DNA of 5,319 bases. It comes from JBBRFH01 sp038224615. Its GTDB lineage: Bacteria > Planctomycetota > Phycisphaerae > Tepidisphaerales > Tepidisphaeraceae. This document shows, piece after piece, positions 1-5,319 of the stretch. Both the position numbers and the translations under genes were made by a program. Below the pieces are notes generated by a model, which ran no database searches, was not told where the DNA came from, and saw only the letters and a list, made by a program, of their open reading frames with translations. Positions within the stretch are counted from its first letter, which is position 1, and every line of letters starts with the position of its first letter. The stretch covers positions 1 to 5,319 of the forward strand of contig JBBRFH010000239.1 of assembly GCA_038224615.1 (NCBI GenBank), written 5' to 3'.

Positions 1-467
1 CGGCATTGCGGAAGTCACTTGCCAGTTGCCTGAAACTGGGTGCCACCGACGTGCCTTGGATGGACCCGTTCGACCCGAGCGCCAGAACCGTGAAAGAAGC
101 CAGCCGGCAGTTTTTTGCGGGTCAAGGCGGACTCGTGGTCGACTCCGAGGCCGCCGCGAAGAATCGGCGTGCCGCAGTGATGACGACATTGCTGGCGCCG
201 ACGTTCGGCGGCGTGTTGCTGCAGCAGGTCAACGGGACGACCGTGCGGTCGTCGGAAGAAAAATCCAGAGAGTTCACCGGCAGCATCTTCGCCGTACCGA
301 GTGATACCAAGGTTGAGGCACGGTGGGTGCTGATCGGCGAGAGCGAGCGCGGCGTTGTCGCGCTCAATGCCGCCGCGCAGAAGATCGCCGACGGCGCGAT
401 GGTTTTCTATGTCGCCGTGCCTTCAGCCGATGAGCCGCAAAAGACTGTTTCGAGGGAGAGCCGATGA
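1..467 (+). CDS. Unrecognised protein, 3' end only (5' end outside the window)
   Basis: The reading frame is open from the first complete codon at base 3 to a TGA at 465-467, so the gene very probably begins upstream of the window. TTG at 6 and ATG at 60 are in frame, but neither has a visible ribosome binding site. About 154 residues are seen. They are mostly soluble in character, with no clear membrane helix or signal peptide. A hydrophobic strand-like stretch (TLLAPTFGGVLLQQV, about residues 61-75 counted from the TTG) is followed by alternating beta-like segments (GSIFAVP, ARWVLIGE, MVFYVAVP) near the C-terminus. This looks like an alpha/beta domain, but I do not recognise the family and assign no function. 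Its stop overlaps the start of the GYF_2 gene by ATGA, so it belongs to the same operon and is probably functionally linked to the channel genes. Confidence is high that it is coding and low for any role. Confidence 0.68.
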   Translation, partial: ALRKSLASCLKLGATDVPWMDPFDPSARTVKEASRQFFAGQGGLVVDSEAAAKNRRAAVMTTLLAPTFGGVLLQQVNGTTVRSSEEKSREFTGSIFAVPSDTKVEARWVLIGESERGVVALNAAAQKIADGAMVFYVAVPSADEPQKTVSRESR

Positions 468-1828
468 GCGTGGCAGCCTATTTCGTGCGTTCGCGGGGCC
501 GGGTGACGGGTCCGTACTCAGTGGATCATCTTCACCGGCTGATCGCGCGGAACTCCGTTTCACGGTTCGACCAGATCTCAAGTGATCGAGCGAACTGGAC
601 CGCCGCGGGAGATGTCGAGGAACTTTTCGGCGATGCAAGCACCGAAGCCGAAGCCAATCCGGAACCACCCGCGTCGGCTCCTGCAGCAACCGCTTCGTCC
701 ACTCGCTTTTACTACTCGCAAAACGGAGTTGAGGTGGGTCCGGTTGATGTGAACGTGCTGAGAAGCATCGCTTCATCGGGCGCGCTCAAATCCAACGACA
801 TGGTCTGGTCCGAAGGCGCGCCTGCGGCGGCGTACGCATTTAAGATGCCGTTTCTGGCGAGCTTTTTCTCCAGCGGCCGAGGGCACGGTGCCCATCGAAA
901 TCATTCGGCTCATGCGGCTGGCGACCGAAACGCCGAAAGCGTATTGAAGGCGGCCGGTCCCGGCTTAATGGCGATGGCGATCATCTGCGGCGCCATCCTG
1001 TTAGTCTCGCTCATCGCGCCGGTTGTCATCGCGAATGGAAATGTCTGGTGGTGGTGGAGTGCCGGCGGAACCGTACCCGGAGCGATCGCGGTCTTAACAA
1101 TTCTTCTACTGGTCGCAATCGCCAGCATCGTATGTGCCGCCGCCATTCGCGGAATGGCGCGTGGCATCTCGTTGCTCAGCGTGAGCGGGATTGCCTTGGC
1201 GACGATCATGGTTTCGGCATTGGCAAACTGCACGAATTTTGAGGGCATTGTGGCTGCTACGTCCTTGCTGCTTGCCCCGGCCGCTGCCGTTCTGTTGATC
1301 GGTGTCTGCCGGGTTCGCCGGTGCCTTCCCGATGCCGATACGGGTCCTCTTCCGATGGTTCTGGGCATCGTAGCGGTCGCCTGCGGCGTCGGCGTGATCG
1401 CGACGATGGTCGTCGCAATGAGCCGAGGCAGCGCCCTGCCCTTACCGGCGTGGGTTGTCACATTCGCGATCCTTGCGTTGCTGGAAGGGCTGTCGATCGT
1501 AGCTGCTGGAGTGCTTTCGATCGTGTCGTATAGTGTAAATTCCACAGAACTGGCGGGCGTCTCACTGCTGTTGGCCCGCCTGGGAATTGGATTCGCCGCA
1601 GCAAGTGCCGCGTGCATCTTGGGAGGCGTGATGGGCTATACCGGCGCGTTCGACTTCCCGCTGCCGCAACATAGTGGGCCGGCCGATTTTGACGCGATTC
1701 GCGGATGGCTGATCTTCGTCGCGTTACGCGTGCTGGCGATATTTGCGTGCCTTTACGCTTTGCTCGGTGGGGCGATGTTCGATTTGCTACTGACCCTCGA
1801 AGCGATGCGGGCGCGGAGGGCGATATGA
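464..1828 (+). CDS. Tandem GYF_2-domain polytopic membrane protein
   Basis: This is a 454-residue protein. Residues about 5-55 and 81-132 are two copies of the bacterial GYF_2 domain: an aromatic start (AYFVRS / RFYYSQ), a central GP turn (VTGPYS at 14-19, VEVGPVD at 89-95), an L-rich helix, then a tryptophan in the last part (W45, W115). They are joined by an Ala/Pro-rich linker (about 62-80). A His/Gly/Ala-rich stretch (about 138-158) leads into about eight hydrophobic helices, near 168-190, 204-228, 235-254, 261-283, 297-318, 329-355, 364-390 and 413-445. Eukaryotic GYF domains bind proline-rich peptides. The ligand of bacterial GYF_2 is less clear, so a recruiting or adaptor role is inference. 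ATG 464 follows the ribosome binding site AGGGAG (453-458) with a 5-base gap and overlaps the previous stop; the 3' end overlaps the channel gene. The multi-helix region matches no transporter family I can name. WWWW at 195-198 lies at the end of the first helix. Confidence 0.93.
   Translation: MSVAAYFVRSRGRVTGPYSVDHLHRLIARNSVSRFDQISSDRANWTAAGDVEELFGDASTEAEANPEPPASAPAATASSTRFYYSQNGVEVGPVDVNVLRSIASSGALKSNDMVWSEGAPAAAYAFKMPFLASFFSSGRGHGAHRNHSAHAAGDRNAESVLKAAGPGLMAMAIICGAILLVSLIAPVVIANGNVWWWWSAGGTVPGAIAVLTILLLVAIASIVCAAAIRGMARGISLLSVSGIALATIMVSALANCTNFEGIVAATSLLLAPAAAVLLIGVCRVRRCLPDADTGPLPMVLGIVAVACGVGVIATMVVAMSRGSALPLPAWVVTFAILALLEGLSIVAAGVLSIVSYSVNSTELAGVSLLLARLGIGFAAASAACILGGVMGYTGAFDFPLPQHSGPADFDAIRGWLIFVALRVLAIFACLYALLGGAMFDLLLTLEAMRARRAI
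1815..1820 (+). promoter_or_regulatory. Ribosome binding site of the channel gene
   Basis: GGAGGG lies 4 bases before ATG 1825. It decides the start: the same frame is open upstream to an ATG at 1705, but that extension lies wholly inside the GYF_2 gene and would add a 40-residue Arg/Asp-rich, non-family N-terminus. Confidence 0.75.
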
Positions 1829-2691
1829 CTGACGACGCCTCGCTCGGTCCGGTCGCGCCGCCTCAACTGTCATGGGCATCCAGCGACCTGGAAGAAAAAT
1901 TCGGCGTCCGAGGGGGCCGGTTCACGCATACCAACGCGCTGCTGTCGTTCATGCTCGCTGTGGTCATCACGGCCGGGCTTTACGCGGTGATGATTCCCAA
2001 TCGGGCAAAGCCTTTTGTCGCGATCTTCACCGACCGCGGACCAGTCCAGTATGTTACCGTCCTGTTCACGGCATGGTCTCTACTAATCCTGCTCTTCAAG
2101 CAACAGAAGGTCCGCGTGCAGCGGAAGGCGCTGATCGCGCCTATCTTGCCCACCGATCCTCAGTACGTCTTGTCGGCCGGCACGGCGCATGAGATCCTCG
2201 ATCGCATTCACGCCGTCTGCGATCATCCGAGGCAATTCCTGCTGTTCAACCGGATCGAACTGGGTCTCTCCAACCTAAGAAACATCGGTCGTGTTGCGGA
2301 CCTGTCGGCGCTGTTCGAGTCGCAGGCGAACAACGATGAGGATTCCACCGAATCAAGTTACGGCCTACTTCGCGGACTGATCTGGGCGATTCCGGTCCTC
2401 GGGTTCATCGGCACCGTCCAAGGCCTGTCGCAGGCTATCGGCAGCTTCGGCGCGGTGCTGTCGGAATCCACCGAGGTCGCCAGCATCAAGCCCGCGCTGC
2501 AAGGCGTTACGGCCGGACTGGCTACCGCTTTCGAAACCACGCTCGTTGCATTGGTTGCTGCGCTTGCGGTGCAGTTGCTGAGCACCTTCCTTCGTCGGGC
2601 AGAGGAGCAATTGCTGGACGACTGTAAGGAGTACTGCCAACGGCAACTATTGGGTCGCGTTCGGCTCTCGTCGCTCGAGAGGGAGGCCTGA
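1825..2691 (+). CDS. MotA/TolQ/ExbB-family proton channel subunit
   Basis: This is a 288-residue inner-membrane protein, the channel-forming half of an ion-driven stator. The C-terminal half has the family signature: P190-VLGFIGTVQGLSQAI, matching the P-x-x-G-x-x-GTV-x-G motif of TolQ/ExbB, then GLATAFETTLVALVAAL at 231-247, matching the second conserved channel helix. T197 and T239 line up by eye with the pore threonines T148 and T181 of E. coli ExbB. Helices are near 37-56, 73-92, 181-205 and 228-255, with an 88-residue cytoplasmic loop between the second and third. That is one helix more than the usual ExbB/TolQ and resembles MotA topology. Basic residues before helix 1 and after helix 2 (KQQKVRVQRK) support cytoplasmic placement of both. 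The tail after the last helix is only about 33 residues, unlike the long tail of ZorA. ATG 1825 is chosen for its ATGA overlap and the GGAGGG at 1815-1820. The two downstream genes supply ExbD-like partners. Confidence 0.95.
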   Translation: MTDDASLGPVAPPQLSWASSDLEEKFGVRGGRFTHTNALLSFMLAVVITAGLYAVMIPNRAKPFVAIFTDRGPVQYVTVLFTAWSLLILLFKQQKVRVQRKALIAPILPTDPQYVLSAGTAHEILDRIHAVCDHPRQFLLFNRIELGLSNLRNIGRVADLSALFESQANNDEDSTESSYGLLRGLIWAIPVLGFIGTVQGLSQAIGSFGAVLSESTEVASIKPALQGVTAGLATAFETTLVALVAALAVQLLSTFLRRAEEQLLDDCKEYCQRQLLGRVRLSSLEREA

Positions 2692-2692
2692 C

Positions 2693-3481
2693 ATGGGCCG
2701 CAGACGCCATGGCGGAGTTCCGGTGTCGTTCTTCTCGTTTCAGGACATCATCACGACCGTCACGGGCATTCTCATTCTGGTGACGCTCATTCTTGCTCTG
2801 GACATGACGACGACTGTGAAGCGCGATGCCGCTACCGACCCGGCGCCCAAAGACAACTCGGCGACGCGACTCGCCGAGACGAATGCGGCGATCGAGTCCG
2901 CCACGAGGCGACTCCGTGCCCTCAGCGAGGCGCTGGCTGATCTGCCTCAGCAGAGCGCTGGCGTTGAAAAGGCACAGCATGGGGATCTGGCACAGTCGAA
3001 TCTCGCGCTCACGGCGCAGGTTGCGGAACTGGAGCGGGAGGCGAACGACGCTGAATCCCGTGCGTCGGCAGCGATTTCGCAACTTGCCCGCGAGCAGGAC
3101 CGGCAGCAGCAAATGCAGGCATCCCTGCGTTCGGCCGATACCGACATCAAGGCGTTGAAGGATCATGGAAATGTTCGACTGCTCCCAGGCGCGCAGGGCA
3201 AGACCCCCATTCTCATTGAAGTTCACGCGAAAACTGCCAGCGTCGGTCGCGCCGAGGCCAACGGCGAACTGGTTCTGACGCAGCAGATCGCCGAAGCAGA
3301 CCTGGCGGCGGCGTTAACACGGCTTGAGCAAGGCGCGGATGCGGAGCGGTCATACTTTGTCGTTTATCTGCGTCCCGATGGCGTGACGCTTGCAGCAAGG
3401 ATGATCGCAATGCTTGAAGCCTCGCGTTTTGATGTGGGCTGGGATCTTCTGGGCGAGGGGCAAAGGCTTTTCAAGGAGTGA
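2693..3481 (+). CDS. ExbD/TolR-like single-helix coiled-coil stator protein A
   Basis: This is a 262-residue protein. After a basic N-terminus (MGRRRHGG) comes FFSFQDII and one hydrophobic helix (about 19-37). D18 sits at the cytoplasmic entry of the helix, where ExbD, TolR and MotB carry their essential proton-binding aspartate. Residues about 57-155 are Ala/Glu/Gln/Arg-rich and heptad-like, predicted to be coiled coil. Residues about 160-258 form a compact alpha/beta-looking domain (TPILIEV at 171-177, YFVVYLRPDG at 221-230, then a helix and RFDVGWDLL). N-in topology would put the coiled coil and the C-terminal domain in the periplasm. No OmpA-like peptidoglycan-binding motif is seen, so it is not MotB. 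It starts one base after the channel gene, with GGGAGG at 2681-2686 and a 6-base spacing. The role as channel partner is inferred from position, topology and the aspartate; overall similarity to ExbD is weak. The C-terminal pattern is shared with the next gene. Confidence 0.92.
   Translation: MGRRRHGGVPVSFFSFQDIITTVTGILILVTLILALDMTTTVKRDAATDPAPKDNSATRLAETNAAIESATRRLRALSEALADLPQQSAGVEKAQHGDLAQSNLALTAQVAELEREANDAESRASAAISQLAREQDRQQQMQASLRSADTDIKALKDHGNVRLLPGAQGKTPILIEVHAKTASVGRAEANGELVLTQQIAEADLAAALTRLEQGADAERSYFVVYLRPDGVTLAARMIAMLEASRFDVGWDLLGEGQRLFKE
3473..3478 (+). promoter_or_regulatory. Ribosome binding site that decides the start of stator protein B
   Basis: AAGGAG ends at 3478, leaving 5 bases before GTG 3484. 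The competing in-frame GTG at 3478 begins on the last base of this site, so it would have to rely on a weaker AGG about 11 bases upstream. Choosing 3484 also gives an N-terminus (MGRRK) that matches the start of the upstream paralogue (MGRRR). Confidence 0.7.
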
Positions 3482-3483
3482 TC

Positions 3484-4383
3484 GTGGGGCGACGAAAGGC
3501 CGAACAATCCGACAGTCTCGAACTGCTGCTCGATACGATCTGCAACACGTTCGGGGGAATCGTCTTCCTTTCATTGCTCGTATGCCTGATGTCCCATGCG
3601 GCCGGCAAGCCTTCGGTCGATCCCAAACGGGCTGCGGTCCAGGAATTGGAACGAGCGACCGCTCGTGTCGAGCTGCAGCGGGCCGATTTCGATCTTCAGT
3701 CGCTTCAATCACGTCTGCACGCCAGCGAACAATTGTTACTGCGGATGAACAATGCCGATTCCGCTCAGCCGGAATCGCTGGCGCTCATTGAAGCAGGCGT
3801 CACGCTCCGGCGGCACCGCACCGAATTGCGTCAACGCGTGGAACGGGCGATCCGCATGGCGTCTCAGAACGACAAGGAAATCGCGCGCCAGCAGCAGCAG
3901 ACCGCGCTATTCGCCGCCCAGTTGACGACTGCTCAAGAGGAATTGGCGCGCAAGCAGCAATCGAAGGAGATCAAGCTGCGCACCCCGATGGCACGAACGT
4001 CGGTCAAGCAGCAGGTGCCGGTGCTGCTGATCGGCAACTCGGCACGGGAGTTGTTCGTAGTCGATGGGGCCTTTTCGCGCGAACCGGCTTCGCCGGCAGC
4101 ACGCGAGGCGCTGCTCGACAAGGTCGTGACGGCAGCCGAGGCCCGCAGATTGGCGGGCCTGCGCATAACCAGCGACGAAGAAGCGGATCAGTGGATCAAG
4201 AAGCTGTCGCGGAACCTCGATCCGGACACATCACATCTGGCATTCGCAGTTTGGCCGGATTCGCATGGGCAGTTCGTCGTCCTTCGCGACGCCGCGGTGC
4301 GGGCGGGGTTCGACTACCAACTGATCATCTGCGACACCGATGAATCACTTTGGTTCGGCGCAAGTCACAGCCAGGTGCAATAA
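3484..4383 (+). CDS. ExbD/TolR-like single-helix coiled-coil stator protein B
   Basis: From GTG 3484 this is a 299-residue protein beginning MGRRKAEQ, much like its upstream neighbour. One hydrophobic helix (about 15-36) opens with LLLDTICNTFGGIVF, so D17 occupies almost the same position as D18 of protein A. Residues about 48-165 are Gln/Arg/Glu/Ala-rich and heptad-like, a long coiled coil. Residues about 177-289 form an alpha/beta-looking domain (VPVLLI at 178-183, FAVWPD at 254-259, RAGFDYQLII at 273-282). Its PD...FD spacing equals that of protein A, so I infer ancient paralogy and a heteromeric pair. It has no peptidoglycan-binding domain. An alternative GTG at 3478 would overlap the previous stop as GTGA and add two residues. 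AAGGAG at 3473-3478 is ideally spaced for 3484 and overlaps 3478, so 3484 is preferred. The helix motif with D and FGG recurs, as I recall, in uncharacterised proteins beside TolQ-like genes. Biochemical function is unknown. Confidence 0.9.
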   Translation: MGRRKAEQSDSLELLLDTICNTFGGIVFLSLLVCLMSHAAGKPSVDPKRAAVQELERATARVELQRADFDLQSLQSRLHASEQLLLRMNNADSAQPESLALIEAGVTLRRHRTELRQRVERAIRMASQNDKEIARQQQQTALFAAQLTTAQEELARKQQSKEIKLRTPMARTSVKQQVPVLLIGNSARELFVVDGAFSREPASPAAREALLDKVVTAAEARRLAGLRITSDEEADQWIKKLSRNLDPDTSHLAFAVWPDSHGQFVVLRDAAVRAGFDYQLIICDTDESLWFGASHSQVQ

Positions 4384-4394
4384 CAAATCCGGGA

Positions 4395-4400
4395 AGGGAG
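4395..4400 (+). promoter_or_regulatory. Ribosome binding site of the zinc-ribbon gene
   Basis: AGGGAG lies 5 bases before ATG 4406, inside the only sizeable intergenic gap of the window (22 bases, 4384-4405). The gap holds no inverted repeat or T-tract, so transcription probably reads through from the stator genes. Confidence 0.7.
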
Positions 4401-4405
4401 CGGAG

Positions 4406-5319
4406 ATGTCTACTGGACCGAAAATTCGCGTGACGCCCAGCGTGGGGACGGCCAATCGCAAGCAATGCAAGCTGTGCGGTGCCGACATTACGTTCGCCAA
4501 GCGCGTGATCGCTGACGACGGCTCGTTACTTTGCCAGTTTTGCGGCGCCCAAGGAGCGAGTGCGGGGCTTGAGTCGCTTCTTCCGCCCGGTGCCGCGACG
4601 CCGCCGCCATCACTTCCGGTCCCGTCCGTTCTGGAATCGTCGCCGCCTACCCTCGCACCAACACCACGCACGTTTCGGCGGAGTCGTTCCATCCCCGCGG
4701 CCGCCTGGATCGGTGGCTTGGTCGCGGGAGTACTCCTGATAATTGCCGGGGCAACTTGGTATGCGCTTCGGCCGTCGTGGGATGACGCCAACCGCGCAAA
4801 GCTCGATCGCATGCTCACCGAGGCGGACTCCGCATACGGACGCAACCAGATGAAGGAGGCTTTTTACGCGTACAGCGGCCTCGTCGATTTCGTCGGAACC
4901 AACCCGGTCCGAAGCACGTTCGTCGGCCAGCAGATCGACGGAGCGCGCGAACGTCGCGATATTGCCCGGCAGAAGGCGCTCCCGATCATCCAGCGAGAAG
5001 AAGCCGAAGCACGCCAACGCGCTGCAGCAGCGGAACGTCAGCACCAGCTTCAACTGGCGGCCGAACGGGCGCAACAGGACGAACTTGCCCGCACTCGTGC
5101 CGCCGAGGCGCGACAACAGGAGCAACGCGAAGCGCGCGAGCAGGCGCTCAAGGCGCAGAGACTGAAACTCGAAGTGGCCCGCCAAGGCTTCGCCAAGTCG
5201 GCCGACTACGCGCGCTTCAAGCGTGATCGCGATGCGGTCCTCTCGACACTTCGCATCGGCATGATCGGCGAAGATAGCGCCTATCGGGGTATCAGTCATC
5301 GCGCCGAAGCTCAACGGGA
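4406..5319 (+). CDS. Zinc-ribbon, single-helix, coiled-coil membrane protein (3' end outside the window)
   Basis: The frame is open from ATG 4406 to the window end: 304 complete codons, no stop. Residues 21-46 hold a four-cysteine zinc ribbon, C21-x2-C24 and C43-x2-C46. Residues about 58-87 are proline-rich, including PPG at 60-62. A basic patch (RTFRRSR, 88-94) precedes one membrane helix (about 98-121), which by the positive-inside rule places the ribbon in the cytoplasm and the rest outside. Residues 126-180 look helical, perhaps one TPR-like repeat (EADSAYGRNQMKEAFYAY). Residues about 185-265 are a strongly charged Arg/Glu/Gln/Ala coiled coil. AGGGAG at 4395-4400 lies 5 bases before the ATG. 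It follows stator protein B by 22 bases without a visible terminator, so it is co-transcribed. Such ribbons at the N-terminus of membrane proteins often act as small structural or protein-binding modules. I do not recognise a named family, and the missing C-terminus may hold a defining domain. Confidence 0.9.
   Translation, partial: MSTGPKIRVTPSVGTANRKQCKLCGADITFAKRVIADDGSLLCQFCGAQGASAGLESLLPPGAATPPPSLPVPSVLESSPPTLAPTPRTFRRSRSIPAAAWIGGLVAGVLLIIAGATWYALRPSWDDANRAKLDRMLTEADSAYGRNQMKEAFYAYSGLVDFVGTNPVRSTFVGQQIDGARERRDIARQKALPIIQREEAEARQRAAAAERQHQLQLAAERAQQDELARTRAAEARQQEQREAREQALKAQRLKLEVARQGFAKSADYARFKRDRDAVLSTLRIGMIGEDSAYRGISHRAEAQR

Noticed and set aside
910..1617. Minus-strand open frame of 235 residues inside the GYF_2 membrane gene
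   Set aside because: Ala/Thr/Pro/Arg-rich low-complexity product, as expected from the reverse complement of hydrophobic helix codons; no motif, and the sense gene is well supported.
1705..1824. N-terminal extension of the channel protein to an upstream ATG
   Set aside because: It lies entirely within the end of the GYF_2 gene, encodes an Arg/Asp-rich segment unlike family N-termini, and the ATG at 1825 has both an ATGA overlap and a GGAGGG site.
2522..3226. Minus-strand open frame of 234 residues spanning the channel/rod junction
   Set aside because: Arg-rich product without a recognisable domain, crossing the boundary of two supported sense genes.
1825..3481. Ordinary Tol-Pal or TonB energising operon
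   Set aside because: No TolA, TolB, Pal, YbgF or TonB is visible. The rods are about twice the length of ExbD or TolR and there are two of them.
4084..4096. Perfect short hairpin (CCGGC-TTC-GCCGG) considered as a terminator
   Set aside because: It is inside the coding frame of stator protein B, has a 5-bp stem and no T-tract; a chance GC palindrome is more likely.
1825..4383. Zorya-type defence stator (ZorA/ZorB)
   Set aside because: The channel protein lacks the very long cytoplasmic tail of ZorA, neither rod has a peptidoglycan-binding domain as in ZorB, and no ZorC, ZorD or ZorE partner is visible. A distant functional analogy remains possible.
4610..5314. Long minus-strand open frame of 234 residues opposite the zinc-ribbon gene
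   Set aside because: It is antisense to a plus-strand frame with clear zinc-ribbon, helix and coiled-coil design and a good ribosome binding site. Its product is compositionally a mirror of the GC-rich coiled-coil codons and shows no domain.

Overview
The window is a single, tightly packed, plus-strand gene cluster with high GC and no mobile elements, RNA genes or CRISPR arrays. The combination of a tandem GYF_2 membrane protein, a zinc-ribbon/transmembrane/coiled-coil protein and ExbB/ExbD-like parts suggests a Planctomycetota chromosome, or a related PVC-group or deep-branching Gram-negative lineage. This assignment rests on gene style, not on a marker gene.

Layout: (1) the 3' end of an unrecognised gene (1-467); (2) a 454-residue protein with two GYF_2 domains followed by about eight membrane helices (464-1828); (3) a MotA/TolQ/ExbB-family proton channel subunit of 288 residues (1825-2691); (4) and (5) two small proteins with the same plan, namely a short N-terminus, one membrane helix opened by an aspartate, a long coiled coil and a C-terminal alpha/beta-looking domain (2693-3481 and 3484-4383); (6) the 5' part of a protein with a four-cysteine zinc ribbon, a proline-rich linker, one membrane helix and a long charged coiled coil (4406 to the window end, incomplete). 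Genes 1/2 and 2/3 overlap by ATGA, 3/4 are separated by one base, 4/5 by two, and 5/6 by 22. Purine-rich ribosome binding sites precede genes 2 to 6. This is almost certainly one transcription unit whose promoter and end both lie outside the window.

Interpretation: gene 3 carries the conserved core of ion-driven stator channels. Genes 4 and 5 sit where ExbD/TolR/MotB would be expected, and each has a single acidic residue at the start of its only helix. I infer a proton-driven envelope machine with two different ExbD-like rods. It carries no OmpA-type peptidoglycan-binding domain, so it is neither a standard flagellar MotAB nor a canonical Zorya ZorAB. The GYF_2 protein and the zinc-ribbon protein would be its dedicated membrane partners. 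What the machine does (envelope transport, cell-surface remodelling, defence) cannot be read from this window.
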